A stretch of DNA of 64,000 nucleotides, from assembly GCA_012934845.2 (NCBI GenBank), contig WNNJ02002504.1, forward strand, positions 36,290-100,289, read 5' to 3'. The translations under genes were made by a program, and so were the position numbers. Of this stretch, positions 29,101 to 35,600 are shown piece by piece; positions within the stretch are counted from its first letter, which is position 1, and each line of letters opens with the position of its first letter. This stretch comes from Pomphorhynchus laevis. Its lineage: Eukaryota > Acanthocephala > Palaeacanthocephala > Echinorhynchida > Pomphorhynchidae. The notes under the pieces were generated by a model, which saw only the letters and a program-made list of their open reading frames with translations, did not search any database and had not been told where the DNA came from.

Positions 29101-32100
29101 CTTCCGGGCACATTCGAATCCGTCCTTCCAATCTCTTCTCAGTTTTGCCAGCTTTTGACAGACATTCAAAGAAGAGAAGTGGCCGTCACAATGCTTTTAG
29201 TCTCACCATCCGAGGTGAGGATGTAGCCGGTATCAATTGTAGGCGACGCATATTTTTGCCAAAGAAAAAATCGGTGTTATGTCCCAAAGACCTGCGGCCC
29301 ATTTCGATTTGAAATTCCCTCATATCCATATGCGAAAAAGCGCTTGAGCGTAGAATCGGCAACTATTTAAGTAGGCGTAACTTAATCCCACTGAGGTTTC
29401 ATGGTTTTGTCAAAGGGAGCTCAGTCCATTCAGCAATTGGTGAAGTGCTCAGTTTTGTCAGGATAACAGTCATCAGCTTGATGTGGCTGTTTTTTCTTGA
29501 CTTTTCCACTGCATTTGATCGCATCTGCATTCCATTTGTTATCTCCTCTCTCAGATCACTCGGGCTGCCTGCGAGAATTGTTAACAGGGTGGTGATATTG
29601 CTGTACACAAGCGGTTCTATTATGAAGGCGACCCTGATACACGTTAGTTCTACCACAGATGCGCCTTAAGGTTCCCCATTATTTCCTTTCTTATATCTTG
29701 TTAGATCCATTGTTCTCTTCAGGGCTTTCAAGCGCGATCAACATATTGTGGTATATGCTGGTGATACCACAGTAATGTTTTCTGACGCAGGTGCAAAGAT
29801 GTAGTCTCAGACATCAGCCGATTCTTTCTAAGATTAAAAGAACAGTTATCCCCATTCAATCTTATTCTAAACTCTGAAAAATCGCAGGTGGTAGCCTTTC
29901 ATGACACCCCTACAACAAAAAAAGAAACTTAAGAGACTAGAACTCTCTACTCTCTCCTCCAATTTGCAGCCTGAGCCACTCGCCATCTTCCCGAGTCAAG
30001 TAAAATATCTGAACTTCACCGTTACGGTGAACTGGTCAGTAAAAGCTGACCTTGATAGACTTAAACGTATCCTTTAGAGAGCTAGTGGGCTCTGAAAGGG
30101 CTCAACATCGGTCATTGAATGGGTAAACCCAAGTACGCCTTTGGGGATACTTAGACTATCTTGGGATTAGTCTTCTTCTCTAGACGACGTCCCCGCAGAG
30201 CAAAGACTAATGTTTCTCAAGCTCCTCATCTCGAGATTACCGACCATAACTGCCTCGACTGGACTCTTAGTGAGGTTAGATACCCCGAATGGTTCAGTCG
30301 GAGGGCGGCGCGCTGGTGTCCAGTCCGCATCGACTGGACTTTTAGGGAGATGAGAGACTCCGGGGGCTCAGATTTCTATGGACCTGAGGCTGTGACAATG
30401 TTGCAGAGAAGACATAGATTCAAGCATGTATGGCTAAGATAAATTCGCTGAGGATTTATCTTTAACTTTGTTTATTTTTCTCTTCGACGATGGTTCTGTA
30501 ATTTAAGAAAATCTTTATTTATTTAGATATTTCTCTAGCATCATCAGTAACAAAGCGTACAACTTGAACAAAGTTTTACGTTTTTTTTCTTATGTTTTAG
30601 CAGCAGCTAGTGAAATATAAAAATATATTAGTGTTTATTAATCCTGCTCAAATATGCCAAAATTAAAAAATGGATGAATACAAGCTTATTTTAAAGATTT
30701 ATTATTCGCTGCTAGCATCATCAGTAACAAAGTGTACAACTTGAACCGAGTTTTACATTTTTTCTTATGATGTTAGCAGCAGCTAGCGAAATATAAAAAT
30801 ATATTAGTGTTTATTAATCCTGCTCAAATATTCCAAAATTAAAAAATGTAAGAACACAAGCTTATTTTAAAAATTTATTATTCGCTGCTAGCATCATCAG
30901 TAACAAAGTGTACAACTTGAACCGAGTTTTACATTTTTTCTTATGATGTTAGCAGCAGCTAGCGAAATATAAAAATATATTAGTGTTTATTGATCATACT
31001 CCAAAATTCAAAATAAAAACGGATCAACATGAGTTATTTCTAAACAACATAACAGAGTGAATTATAATTATCATTATATAAAGTTTTCATCCACTATTTT
31101 AGGCTATATTTAATTTAAAACGAAAAATAAAAATAACATTTTTATTTTTGAATCTTTAAGGAAATTAAAATAAACGATAAATTTTATGCTTGTTCTGAAA
31201 ATCTAGTTTTATTTTTGCTGCTCCAAAAGAAGATAAATCGCAGTTATTTTAAATTCGAGTGAACAAAAAAATTGATTATGTATTTCTTTATTAATTTAAC
31301 TAGTTAAACATGTAAAGGTGTCTTTATTAATTTCTTTATTAATAAATAAATTAATTTAATTTTAATTTCTATATTAATTTAACTATTAAGCATTATCAAG
31401 TATTCATTTTATTTAAGTCATACTTAAAATAAAGTATATATAAAGAGCATGCTTAAGTTAATTTGAAACCTATAATTTGAAATACAATTGCAAACATATT
31501 TAAGACAAAATAATTGTTATTTTAAGATCAATTCAAATAAATCTTAGGTTTAACTTTTAATTGAAATATACGAAAATACATGTACATGCATAATCGAATT
31601 ATTTAAATTTACTACGCACTTTCGGTTGATGTAACATGAAAATTATTATTTAATTTAAAATATTAATTTTTTATTTAGCTTTAAATAAGTTTTATTCTAA
31701 TTAATCTTAAATAATATTTTCATATCTGTATTCGCTCAGTATACAGTAAAATACGCAGACAGATAACTTAAAGTTGACTATAAGATATTACACTTGGTAG
31801 AAATCCAAAATTATTAACAAAAAATTATGGGCACAAAAACTTAAATGCCATCTAAGGTTTAATTATAAAAATTTAAATCATTTAATATTTGTATGTATTT
31901 TAACGCTAATTAAATTACAAATATAATTATGAAGTATTTTAAATCAATAACTTTGAATCATTTTCTGTAAACACGAAACAGTGAAGAATAAAATTAATTT
32001 AATTACTAATTAAATTAATTCTATTTAATGAAATAAATAAATTTATTTAATTTTATTTGATCAACTGCTACAATAAAAGTCATTTGAAAATTCAAAATCT

Positions 32101-32679
32101 TTATAGTCTCATTTATAAATATAATAATATTTTATAAATATTGTAATTTAGTAAAATATTGAGAACTATTTGGTGAAAAATGTTATATTTATTATATTTT
32201 ATAAATATTTTAATTTAGTTAAATATTAAGAACGTATTGGTATTTAACATGACACTTATTGCTGATGTCTGATTATTTACCTATAATTTAGCCGATTAAA
32301 ATTGGCCTAATATGTTTACCATAGATTTTAATATAAAATTGTAAAACGTGTATAATATAGTCAAAAATTTTTTTTATCCTTTAGATGGATGCAACCATTA
32401 AAATTTTTAAAATTAAATTCATTTAAATTATAATTATTAATTTAAATTACTTCAAAATTTTCAAATTACAACATCAAGAAGTAAACTGCTGATGTAGTAA
32501 TTATAAGATCTACTAAACAGCAATTCAATTTTACTTTAAACAACAATTACCTTAAAGGATCGAGCACGATAGTAACGTGCCAGTATGTCGGCTAAAGTGT
32601 AAACTCTTAAATGACCTAGATGTAAGTTTCCGCTTGGATAAGGAAACATTGCCAAGATATATTTCGATTCAGTACATGC
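1980..32679 (-). CDS. LARS2: mitochondrial-type leucyl-tRNA synthetase, spliced gene (overall span, partial)
   Basis: This is a class Ia aminoacyl-tRNA synthetase that charges mitochondrial tRNA-Leu. Twelve exons were recognised by translation. In mRNA order they are 32679-32551, 25923-25832, 21994-21905, 21683-21540, 21489-21370, 20883-20764, 18752-18596, 10541-10390, 5418-5249, 5199-5023, 4096-3920 and 2125-1980. They carry the HIGH signature (HLGH), the [11 protein letters not shown] block, the VKWDP and [10 protein letters not shown] segments, editing-domain pieces, [11 protein letters not shown], the DSSWYFIRF block and KMSKS, all typical of bacterial/mitochondrial LeuRS. About 560 residues are visible, against about 900 in the human protein. 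Not found: the N-terminal targeting exon, the exon for the FSWDRE region after 25832, the exon between 10390 and 5418, and the C-terminal end. Introns are loaded with retroelements, yet one is only 49 bp. Family assignment is certain; gene limits are not. Confidence 0.93.
2195..3638 (-). mobile_element. Penelope-like element fragment, left member of an inverted pair
   Basis: This segment of about 1.44 kb is the reverse complement of 24018-25460 with only scattered differences. Read on the minus strand, the part around 3070-3320 encodes a decayed reverse-transcriptase C-terminus including [14 protein letters not shown], the conserved block that follows the catalytic site in Penelope-like RTs. 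The remainder is A+T-rich non-coding tail. No GIY-YIG domain was seen. It sits in a LARS2 intron and in this copy is oriented with the gene. Confidence 0.7.
3920..4096 (-). CDS. LARS2: LARS2 exon: KMSKS ATP-binding loop
   Basis: The exon (177 nt) runs from a TTTATTACAG acceptor to a strong GTAAGT donor. It encodes [19 protein letters not shown] followed by [15 protein letters not shown] is the class I synthetase loop that stabilises the adenylate transition state, and the following GID..R segment is also conserved. The acceptor at 4097/4096 keeps the reading frame with the preceding exon (GAA G, then GA), which is why it was preferred over the closer AG at 4077. Confidence 0.93.
5023..5199 (-). 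CDS. LARS2: LARS2 exon: catalytic core after the G-G-x-E-H block
   Basis: The exon (177 nt) encodes [18 protein letters not shown], then [18 protein letters not shown]. It corresponds to the conserved EHAVMHLFYARF...EPFHKLLAQG region of mitochondrial LeuRS. The acceptor is TTTTTAG and the donor GTAGCA. The preceding intron (5248-5200) is only 49 bp, much shorter than the other introns of this gene, and the split codon G/CA restores the expected EH-A sequence. Confidence 0.92.
5249..5418 (-). CDS. LARS2: LARS2 exon: T-x-D-T-F-x-D-S-S-W-Y block
   Basis: The exon (170 nt) encodes [19 protein letters not shown] and ends at [10 protein letters not shown]. This is the strongly conserved ETDTMDTFVDSAWYYFRY to IGGKEHA region of the LeuRS active site. 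It starts after TTGCAG and ends at a GTATAC donor. The upstream exon, expected to hold the second cysteine pair of the family's zinc-like insert, was not found. Confidence 0.92.
5419..7559. other. LARS2 intron, A+T-rich
   Basis: The stretch consists of low-complexity A+T sequence with short local duplications, such as repeated TATATAACAAA and AATAATTATTAA runs. No transposon protein, RNA gene or missing LARS2 exon could be recognised. Confidence 0.5.
7575..7883. repeat. 15-bp minisatellite, left part
   Basis: About 20 tandem copies of a unit close to TTAATATTGTAAGCT occur here, with variants such as TTGTTAGCT and TTTTTAGCT. The same array resumes at 8345 after a LINE fragment, so it was one array before that insertion. 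Confidence 0.92.
7884..8343 (+). mobile_element. 5'-truncated LINE (CR1/L2-type) 3' end
   Basis: An open frame from 7906 to 8265 encodes the C-terminus of a LINE reverse transcriptase, ending [20 protein letters not shown] then LLRSHL. This is the typical YGxRSFxVAAxxxWNxLPLxxR.APS..FK tail of CR1/L2-group elements. A stop and a short 3' UTR follow, ending AATAAATCG plus a T-run and AAAG. Base composition is clearly more G+C-rich than its surroundings. There is no frame break in the retained 119 codons, so the insertion looks fairly young. It lies inside the 15-bp minisatellite and is antisense to LARS2. Confidence 0.88.
8344..8462. repeat. 15-bp minisatellite, right part
   Basis: About eight more units of the same TTAATATTGTAAGCT repeat continue here after the LINE insertion. 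Confidence 0.9.
8463..10389. other. LARS2 intron, mostly unannotated
   Basis: Apart from the structured segment at 9404-9477 and a direct repeat of about 40 bp (10188-10228 and 10260-10299, containing CAACTAATCGATTAAAA), nothing was recognised in this stretch. Confidence 0.5.
9404..9477 (+). ncRNA. candidate structured RNA, three-way junction
   Basis: The 74 nt fold by eye into a closed three-way junction. The outer stem is TTGCGGTTA (9404-9412) with TAATCGCAA (9469-9477), nine pairs including one G-U. One inner hairpin is GGTG (9413-9416) with CACC (9427-9430). A second is TCGATGGA (9434-9441) with TCCATCGA (9458-9465), extended past a single A-A mismatch by AACAG with CTGTT and closed by an AAAG loop. 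Such nested pairing is unlikely in random A+T-rich sequence. It resembles no tRNA, spliceosomal RNA or ribozyme recognised here. Alternatives are a transposon end or an SL-like RNA, since a GGTAATAC donor-like string lies in the first loop. The strand is arbitrary. Confidence 0.4.
10390..10541 (-). CDS. LARS2: LARS2 exon: SRQRRWG block
   Basis: The exon encodes [18 protein letters not shown] followed by IIYCDKCG, the invariant LeuRS sequence where the chain re-enters the catalytic domain after the editing domain. The CxxC at the end matches the mitochondrial protein. The acceptor is TTTTTTAAG at 10542 and the donor GTAATT at 10389. The frame of the 5' part is uncertain. The conserved block is phase 0 with the acceptor used here, whereas the previous identified exon ends in phase 1, and the phase-1 reading ([11 protein letters not shown]) runs into a stop. 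A small missed exon, a cryptic intron or an indel could explain this. Confidence 0.88.
10730..13995 (+). mobile_element. decayed near-full-length LINE (AP endonuclease + RT; RTE/Rex-like)
   Basis: Fragments appear in the order of one LINE protein. They are GTWNVTSL and LEIVGVTS...LHYSGVAKG (apurinic endonuclease start, about 11290-11470), REVFTNYI...GGNPRTDWW (11953-12200), EEQCGFGS with [11 protein letters not shown] (RT, about 12820-12960), [10 protein letters not shown] (13100), [10 protein letters not shown] (catalytic A-x-D-D region, 13220-13260), [14 protein letters not shown] (13420) and a C-terminal [16 protein letters not shown] (13710). Many stops and frame changes separate them, so it is an old dead copy. 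The resemblance is to a LINE family abundant in fish; placement in RTE/Rex is from memory and tentative. It is antisense to LARS2 and ends in a hairpin. Confidence 0.85.
13944..13980. other. perfect 16-bp hairpin at LINE 3' end
   Basis: AGAGATCGGGTTGTGG (13944-13959) is followed by a 5-nt loop and its exact reverse complement (13965-13980). It lies a few bases after the decayed LINE coding region. Its perfection contrasts with the decay of the ORF. Confidence 0.9.
13996..15199. other. LARS2 intron, A+T-rich
   Basis: No coding fragment, RNA gene or clear repeat family member was recognised. Confidence 0.5.
15205..15905 (-). mobile_element. Penelope-like element remains with GIY-YIG endonuclease
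   Basis: Read on the minus strand, 15690-15345 gives [20 protein letters not shown] and then [12 protein letters not shown]...[10 protein letters not shown]. These are the C..C, Y-V-G-Q and terminal E..I features of the GIY-YIG endonuclease fused to Penelope-like RTs. The frame is broken in more than one place. The downstream end (15205-15262) contains GATATTTCGGTGG and CACACTATCTTC. The same end sequence recurs in inverted orientation at 18402-18465, beyond a LINE insertion. Confidence 0.75.
16105..18164 (+). mobile_element. I/Jockey-type LINE, copy 1 (5'-truncated ORF2)
   Basis: The copy starts within the endonuclease. Open pieces include 16440-17285, with [20 protein letters not shown] (the GDFN metal-binding motif with its D missing), and 17563-17973, with [31 protein letters not shown] and a decayed VVYAD-T (RT catalytic region YADD in copy 3). 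Several stops and frameshifts separate the pieces, and a G13 run lies at 17939-17951. The 3' end is AAGAAAATC followed by TTTATTTATTTATTTA, the same tail as copy 2. It is antisense to LARS2 and inserted between the two ends of an older Penelope-like element. Confidence 0.88.
18402..18465 (+). repeat. Penelope-like terminal sequence, inverted relative to 15205-15262
   Basis: CTGAAGATAGTGTGCAGTAG and CACCAAAATATC match the reverse complement of the end at 15205-15262 with a few differences. Together they bracket PLE remains plus LINE copy 1. Confidence 0.75.
18596..18752 (-). CDS. LARS2: LARS2 exon: editing (CP1) domain part
   Basis: The exon (157 nt) encodes [15 protein letters not shown], then [20 protein letters not shown] and [10 protein letters not shown]. 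The PVYL...FGPFGM...HS pattern corresponds to the LeuRS editing-domain stretch PVWVANFV..EYGTGAVMAVPAHD, but with the usual glycine/threonine-rich motif changed. The acceptor is TTCGTAG and the donor GTTAGA. If this domain is as diverged as it looks, post-transfer editing may be reduced, as is known for human mitochondrial LeuRS. Confidence 0.75.
18757..20763. other. LARS2 intron, A+T-rich
   Basis: Only simple A+T-rich sequence was seen; no repeat protein or RNA gene was recognised. Confidence 0.5.
20764..20883 (-). CDS. LARS2: LARS2 exon: editing-domain part
   Basis: The exon (120 nt) encodes [20 protein letters not shown] followed by LNFLHPIV. It aligns with the TGEKLTAYTATPEAIYGTS region of the LeuRS CP1 domain. 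The acceptor is TTATAG and the donor GTAACA, and it is in frame with its neighbours. Confidence 0.87.
21370..21489 (-). CDS. LARS2: LARS2 exon: WIG block
   Basis: The exon (120 nt) encodes [20 protein letters not shown] followed by [17 protein letters not shown]. The K..WIG motif marks entry into the editing domain in all LeuRS. The donor is a perfect GTAAGT and the acceptor GTTTAG; the flanking introns are 50 bp (21539-21490) and about 490 bp. Confidence 0.92.
21540..21683 (-). CDS. LARS2: LARS2 exon: NWDP/LADEQV block
   Basis: The exon (144 nt) encodes [20 protein letters not shown], then [20 protein letters not shown]. It is among the best conserved parts of mitochondrial LeuRS ([27 protein letters not shown]). 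The donor would be the weak GTTTCG at 21539, chosen because it joins in frame to the next exon (FAK, then DLYND). Confidence 0.93.
21905..21994 (-). CDS. LARS2: LARS2 exon: YKWTQ block
   Basis: The exon (90 nt) encodes [20 protein letters not shown] followed by NLIYKKR, matching the conserved [21 protein letters not shown] segment. The acceptor is TATAG and the donor GTATGT. The preceding family segment (FSWDRE) should lie on an exon between here and 25832 that was not found. Confidence 0.88.
22250..22570. repeat. fold-back repeat with hammerhead-like core motifs
   Basis: A CTGAAGA-like motif followed by TGCTAACAGAGGTTAGC and GAAATATC lies at 22250-22281. A pair in inverted orientation (22428-22461 and 22482-22514) forms a long hairpin around GTTTC. 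The intervening segment (CTCCAATAATTCATTTATC to AGGAACGAT) recurs, inverted, near 48200-48310. It is probably a Penelope-like terminal fragment. Confidence 0.65.
22980..23120 (+). repeat. two tandem copies of hammerhead-core repeat
   Basis: CTAAATATGCTAACAGAGG (from 22986) and CTGAAGATGCTAACATAGG (from 23032) are each followed by TTAGCGAAAT. The second continues ATCATATAAAATTTCC, the same sequence as at 22280 and 48380. Confidence 0.7.
23962..24020 (+). repeat. short direct copy of the internal Penelope-like segment
   Basis: The stretch AATAAAAATAATGCTAAATG to AAAAGATTCGCTCTA is a diverged copy of 24463-24516. It abuts the right PLE copy, as expected if the PLE sits next to an older partial tandem unit. 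Confidence 0.75.
24018..25460 (+). mobile_element. Penelope-like element fragment, right member of an inverted pair
   Basis: This is the reverse complement of 2195-3638, nearly base for base. On the plus strand from about 24340 it reads [19 protein letters not shown] followed by TK, the PFLDV block downstream of the RT active site in Penelope-like elements; the frame is broken afterwards. The 3' portion is non-coding. It lies in a LARS2 intron, antisense to the gene. Confidence 0.72.
25490..25609. repeat. two related palindromes with CCCGGG core
   Basis: ATCAATATCC-GGGT-GGATATTGAT (25490-25513, 10-bp arms) and the perfect palindrome TATCCACCCGGGTGGATA (25592-25609) lie 80 bp apart and share the half-site ATATCCACCC. 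The first looks like the second with ACCC deleted from its centre. They follow directly after the right PLE copy. Confidence 0.85.
25832..25923 (-). CDS. LARS2: LARS2 exon: GWDxFGLPAEN block
   Basis: The exon (92 nt) encodes [20 protein letters not shown] followed by [11 protein letters not shown]. It is the class Ia synthetase sequence [17 protein letters not shown] that follows the HIGH motif. The acceptor is TTTAG and the donor GTAAAT. It joins in frame to the HIGH exon (RSFK, then VVFPIGWD). Confidence 0.94.
26405..26700 (-). repeat. two partial copies of the about 176-bp repeat, inverted
   Basis: GGATCAATAAACACTAATTT (from about 26418) and GGATCAATAAACACTTATTT (from about 26596), the latter with TAGCTGCTGGGAGCATCATA, are reverse-complement matches to the tandem repeats at 30535-31010. 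The I/Jockey LINE copy 2 lies between the two inverted sets. Confidence 0.75.
26710..30527 (+). mobile_element. I/Jockey-type LINE, copy 2 (ORF1 + ORF2, decayed)
   Basis: ORF1 fragments run from 26730 to about 27790. They start [14 protein letters not shown] and include a gag-like zinc-knuckle segment (C-G-V-H-G, then HCSNCGG with HHA, about 27350-27450). ORF2 begins near 27940 with [10 protein letters not shown], the usual AP-endonuclease opening. It continues through the endonuclease (28270-28500) to the RT (about 29440-29830: [17 protein letters not shown], then [15 protein letters not shown]). Numerous stops and frameshifts show it is inactive. The 3' end is AAGAAAATC plus TTTATTTATTTA. 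This is the longest copy in the window, about 3.8 kb, and it is antisense to LARS2. Confidence 0.87.
30535..31010. repeat. three tandem copies of a 176-177-bp repeat
   Basis: Units start at 30535, 30712 and 30888, each with CTAGCATCATCAGTAACAAA; the last is cut short near 31010. Units two and three are almost identical. Each contains GTTAGCAGCAGCTAGC followed by GAAATA, a 6-bp stem next to GAAA. On the other strand CTGATGATGCTAGCAGC is present, so the unit resembles the fold-back repeats with hammerhead-like cores elsewhere in the window. Confidence 0.88.
31011..32550. other. LARS2 intron, A+T-rich
   Basis: Low-complexity A+T-rich sequence; nothing recognised. Confidence 0.5.
32551..32679 (-). 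CDS. LARS2: LARS2 exon: HIGH motif
   Basis: The exon (129 nt, 43 codons) encodes [20 protein letters not shown], then [17 protein letters not shown]. FPYPSGxLHxGHxRxY is the diagnostic LeuRS active-site signature (HIGH motif as HLGH) that binds ATP. The acceptor is AATTTAG and the donor GTAATT. The upstream exon with the mitochondrial targeting sequence was not identified. Confidence 0.95.
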
Positions 32680-35600
32680 CTAAATTATTAATTATAATTT
32701 TATAACATTACATAATGTACTCATATGAACACAATGATTGAGTAAGCAATTAAATGATTATGGACAAAATAACTGAACGTCTTCAACACGATTCATCGGG
32801 TAGGTAAGCATTGTCAAGAATTGTACAAACCTTGTATCCGTGTATGTAAAGGTATGCTTCTAATACATACTCACAGTACTTACATATGTAATTTAATAAT
32901 CATTTAATCCTCATTATTTTTTAAAAACATAAATTTCCGCAAATGATCAAATGAGGTCGCATGAATTTTAGGTGATGGACTGAGAAGGATTTTATGAAAA
33001 GTTATTTGGAAGTATTCATTTGATTAAAAAGTTGTTAATGGAAAAATCGAACAATGTACTAGTAGTGCGTGGGCTAGTATTGGTTTTAACACAATCATAT
33101 AGAATCGAATGATACGGATTTAACATTTTATTATATATTATAAGATTAATCAATAATAAATTGATTATATACAAATGAATTATAAATTTATGAATATTTA
33201 GATTCTATAATTATAATTTAAATATTTAGCTTCTGCTATTTTATAAAAAATACTAATAACTAATAAAAAATAATACTAATAATAATGACTATAAATATTG
33301 TGTTATATTATATAATAAATTATTTTTAATAATTTAAAATTCTAAATCAATATTATAATTTAATAATGATATAATAGAAGACATTAATAGTGAACACATT
33401 TTAGTGTTCCTTCTATATCACTTGCTCACTTGGTTGCCATTGCTACTTTTTATCTTCAGAACTTCTGAAATGTTGAACCAAATGTGCTTCTTCAATATGT
33501 TTTCTTCAATGTGTTTCTTCGCATATGTGACTATTAGTCACTAATCCGAGAGAAATTAAATGTGTTTTATTAAGCGACAGACATGTTCTTAGCTGAAGTG
33601 AATTATTTTAATTGATGAAACTATATCTATTGAGGTATGTCACTAATGTATAAATATTCGGATCGACTAGTAATATCATTCTAATAGTTATTGAATGTGA
33701 TATTTTAATTTGCAATGAAAACATTGCATTTCAATTGATTCTATAAGTCATGAGTAACTAAATCTTCAGATAAGAAAAAATTCCCGAGGATTGCAGCAAT
33801 AGCTGCTTAAATATTAAGTGTAGGTGAGTAGTAGTAACCCTTTTCCTTTCGTATTTTCGGAGTTATATTTAATATTAATTTTACGAGAAAATGTGATATT
33901 ATTGGTTCTTCATCAAATTAGCATAACTATATTCTTAAAAACAATTGATACTATAAAATAACTGCTTTTGTTTCTTTTGATCAAAAAATGATTATTTAGA
34001 GATTGAAAATGTAAATATTTGGTACTTGAGCGTGTTTCAATGCATTGCATGTTCTCGATACCCCATGTTCACAAAATATGTTTATTGTTATCTTTTTAAT
34101 TGATAAATTGTGAAATTTAAATACGTTTAAGAAATGTAAATTTAGTTTATTTTGCAATTCTAGAAAATGAAAGATTTTTTTTAAGATGGCAATGTAACAG
34201 GCAGCTAGAACATTGTAAAAGATAGTTATATTGAAAAACGCTTATCGCTAATAAATATTGTTTTTCATCTTTGCTGATTTCAGAAGTTAGAACAAACTTT
34301 CGATACAGCATAAATAAGAAGCCGTTAACTTAAAACGGTCTTCGCAAACGATTAAAAATTATATTTTGAATATAATATTTAATATGATTCAATATTTAAG
34401 ATTTATTATTTAATATTTTATATTTTTACATTATACAGTATCAAGTAATTACGTTCATATTATCAAATTATGTTCATATCATATATATCAATATAATTAT
34501 TTAAAAATAAAAAAATAATAAAAATTATAAATCTTTATTCAAAAATTGAATTATTTATAAATTCACTAAAAATATATAAATTTATTAAATATTTATAAAT
34601 TTACTAAAATCTATGAAATAATAATATTCAAAATGAATTAATTTTTAGATCAATTCATTTTTAGATTTTTAAAAAAACATACTTTACAACAACGAGATTA
34701 CAACATAATTTATTGATTGAGAAAAGTTCGAATGACTTCCACATCATAAAGTTTACACCAGGAATTTACATTTGAACATATAATTGATAAACATTATCAT
34801 TGATACAAAAAAATAATCTAATAATCTATAAAAATAATTAATATAGTAATTTAATAGTTCATTAATTTTCTCAATTATTGAATTATGAACTTATACTAAA
34901 TAATATTTATCATTAATGAATTTATTAATGAATTTATATTTTAACATACATTTATTAGAATAGTTAATACGAATTTTTTATCTCAACATTAAATATTTAT
35001 TTTTTTGTATTTGGCAATTGTTTGCCAAATAAATTAGACACTAGCAGTTAGTAAGATCTCTTAAGAAAAGTTACATATTTTGTGTTATTTATAAATTTAA
35101 AAAATATCTTAATCTTATAAAGATTTAAAAAAATACAATTTTTGTGGATTTATTAATAAATAATATATGATGTATCGGAATAAAGATTTGAGAACATCTA
35201 GAGGAACTGTTATGTTACTAGATAGTTTATAGTCGATTATAGTATTCTAAGTAATGTATTAATATAGAGATAAAATATATAATTTAAAGGTAAATTAAGT
35301 GAATGTAATGCATTTAAAATATAATTGATGATAAATATTATCAAATGTATGCTAATGTTAATATTCAGTATAGCACACGTACCAGTCTACACTGCGAAAC
35401 GATGCTTTAGCCCAAAATTTTAATAGAATCAACACTAATGAATGGACACTTGTAAAAACGGTTTTGCCATTGTAAAGTGTCATCCGCAAACTTATATCTT
35501 TTACTAAAAGAATTACTATAAATATAAATGATACCCTCGCTTTAGCGAATAACTCGGGTTTTTGCAGTTTACATTTCGACATGTCAAGAAAGATTACTGC

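Noticed and set aside
30161-30442. Independent arginine-rich protein
   Set aside because: It lies in the 3' part of LINE copy 2, at the position of the RT C-terminus or 3' UTR.
35358-35582. Minus-strand ORF starting MSKCKLQKPELF as LARS2 first exon
   Set aside because: No convincing donor site, no mitochondrial-targeting look and no similarity. The ORF is short for this base composition.
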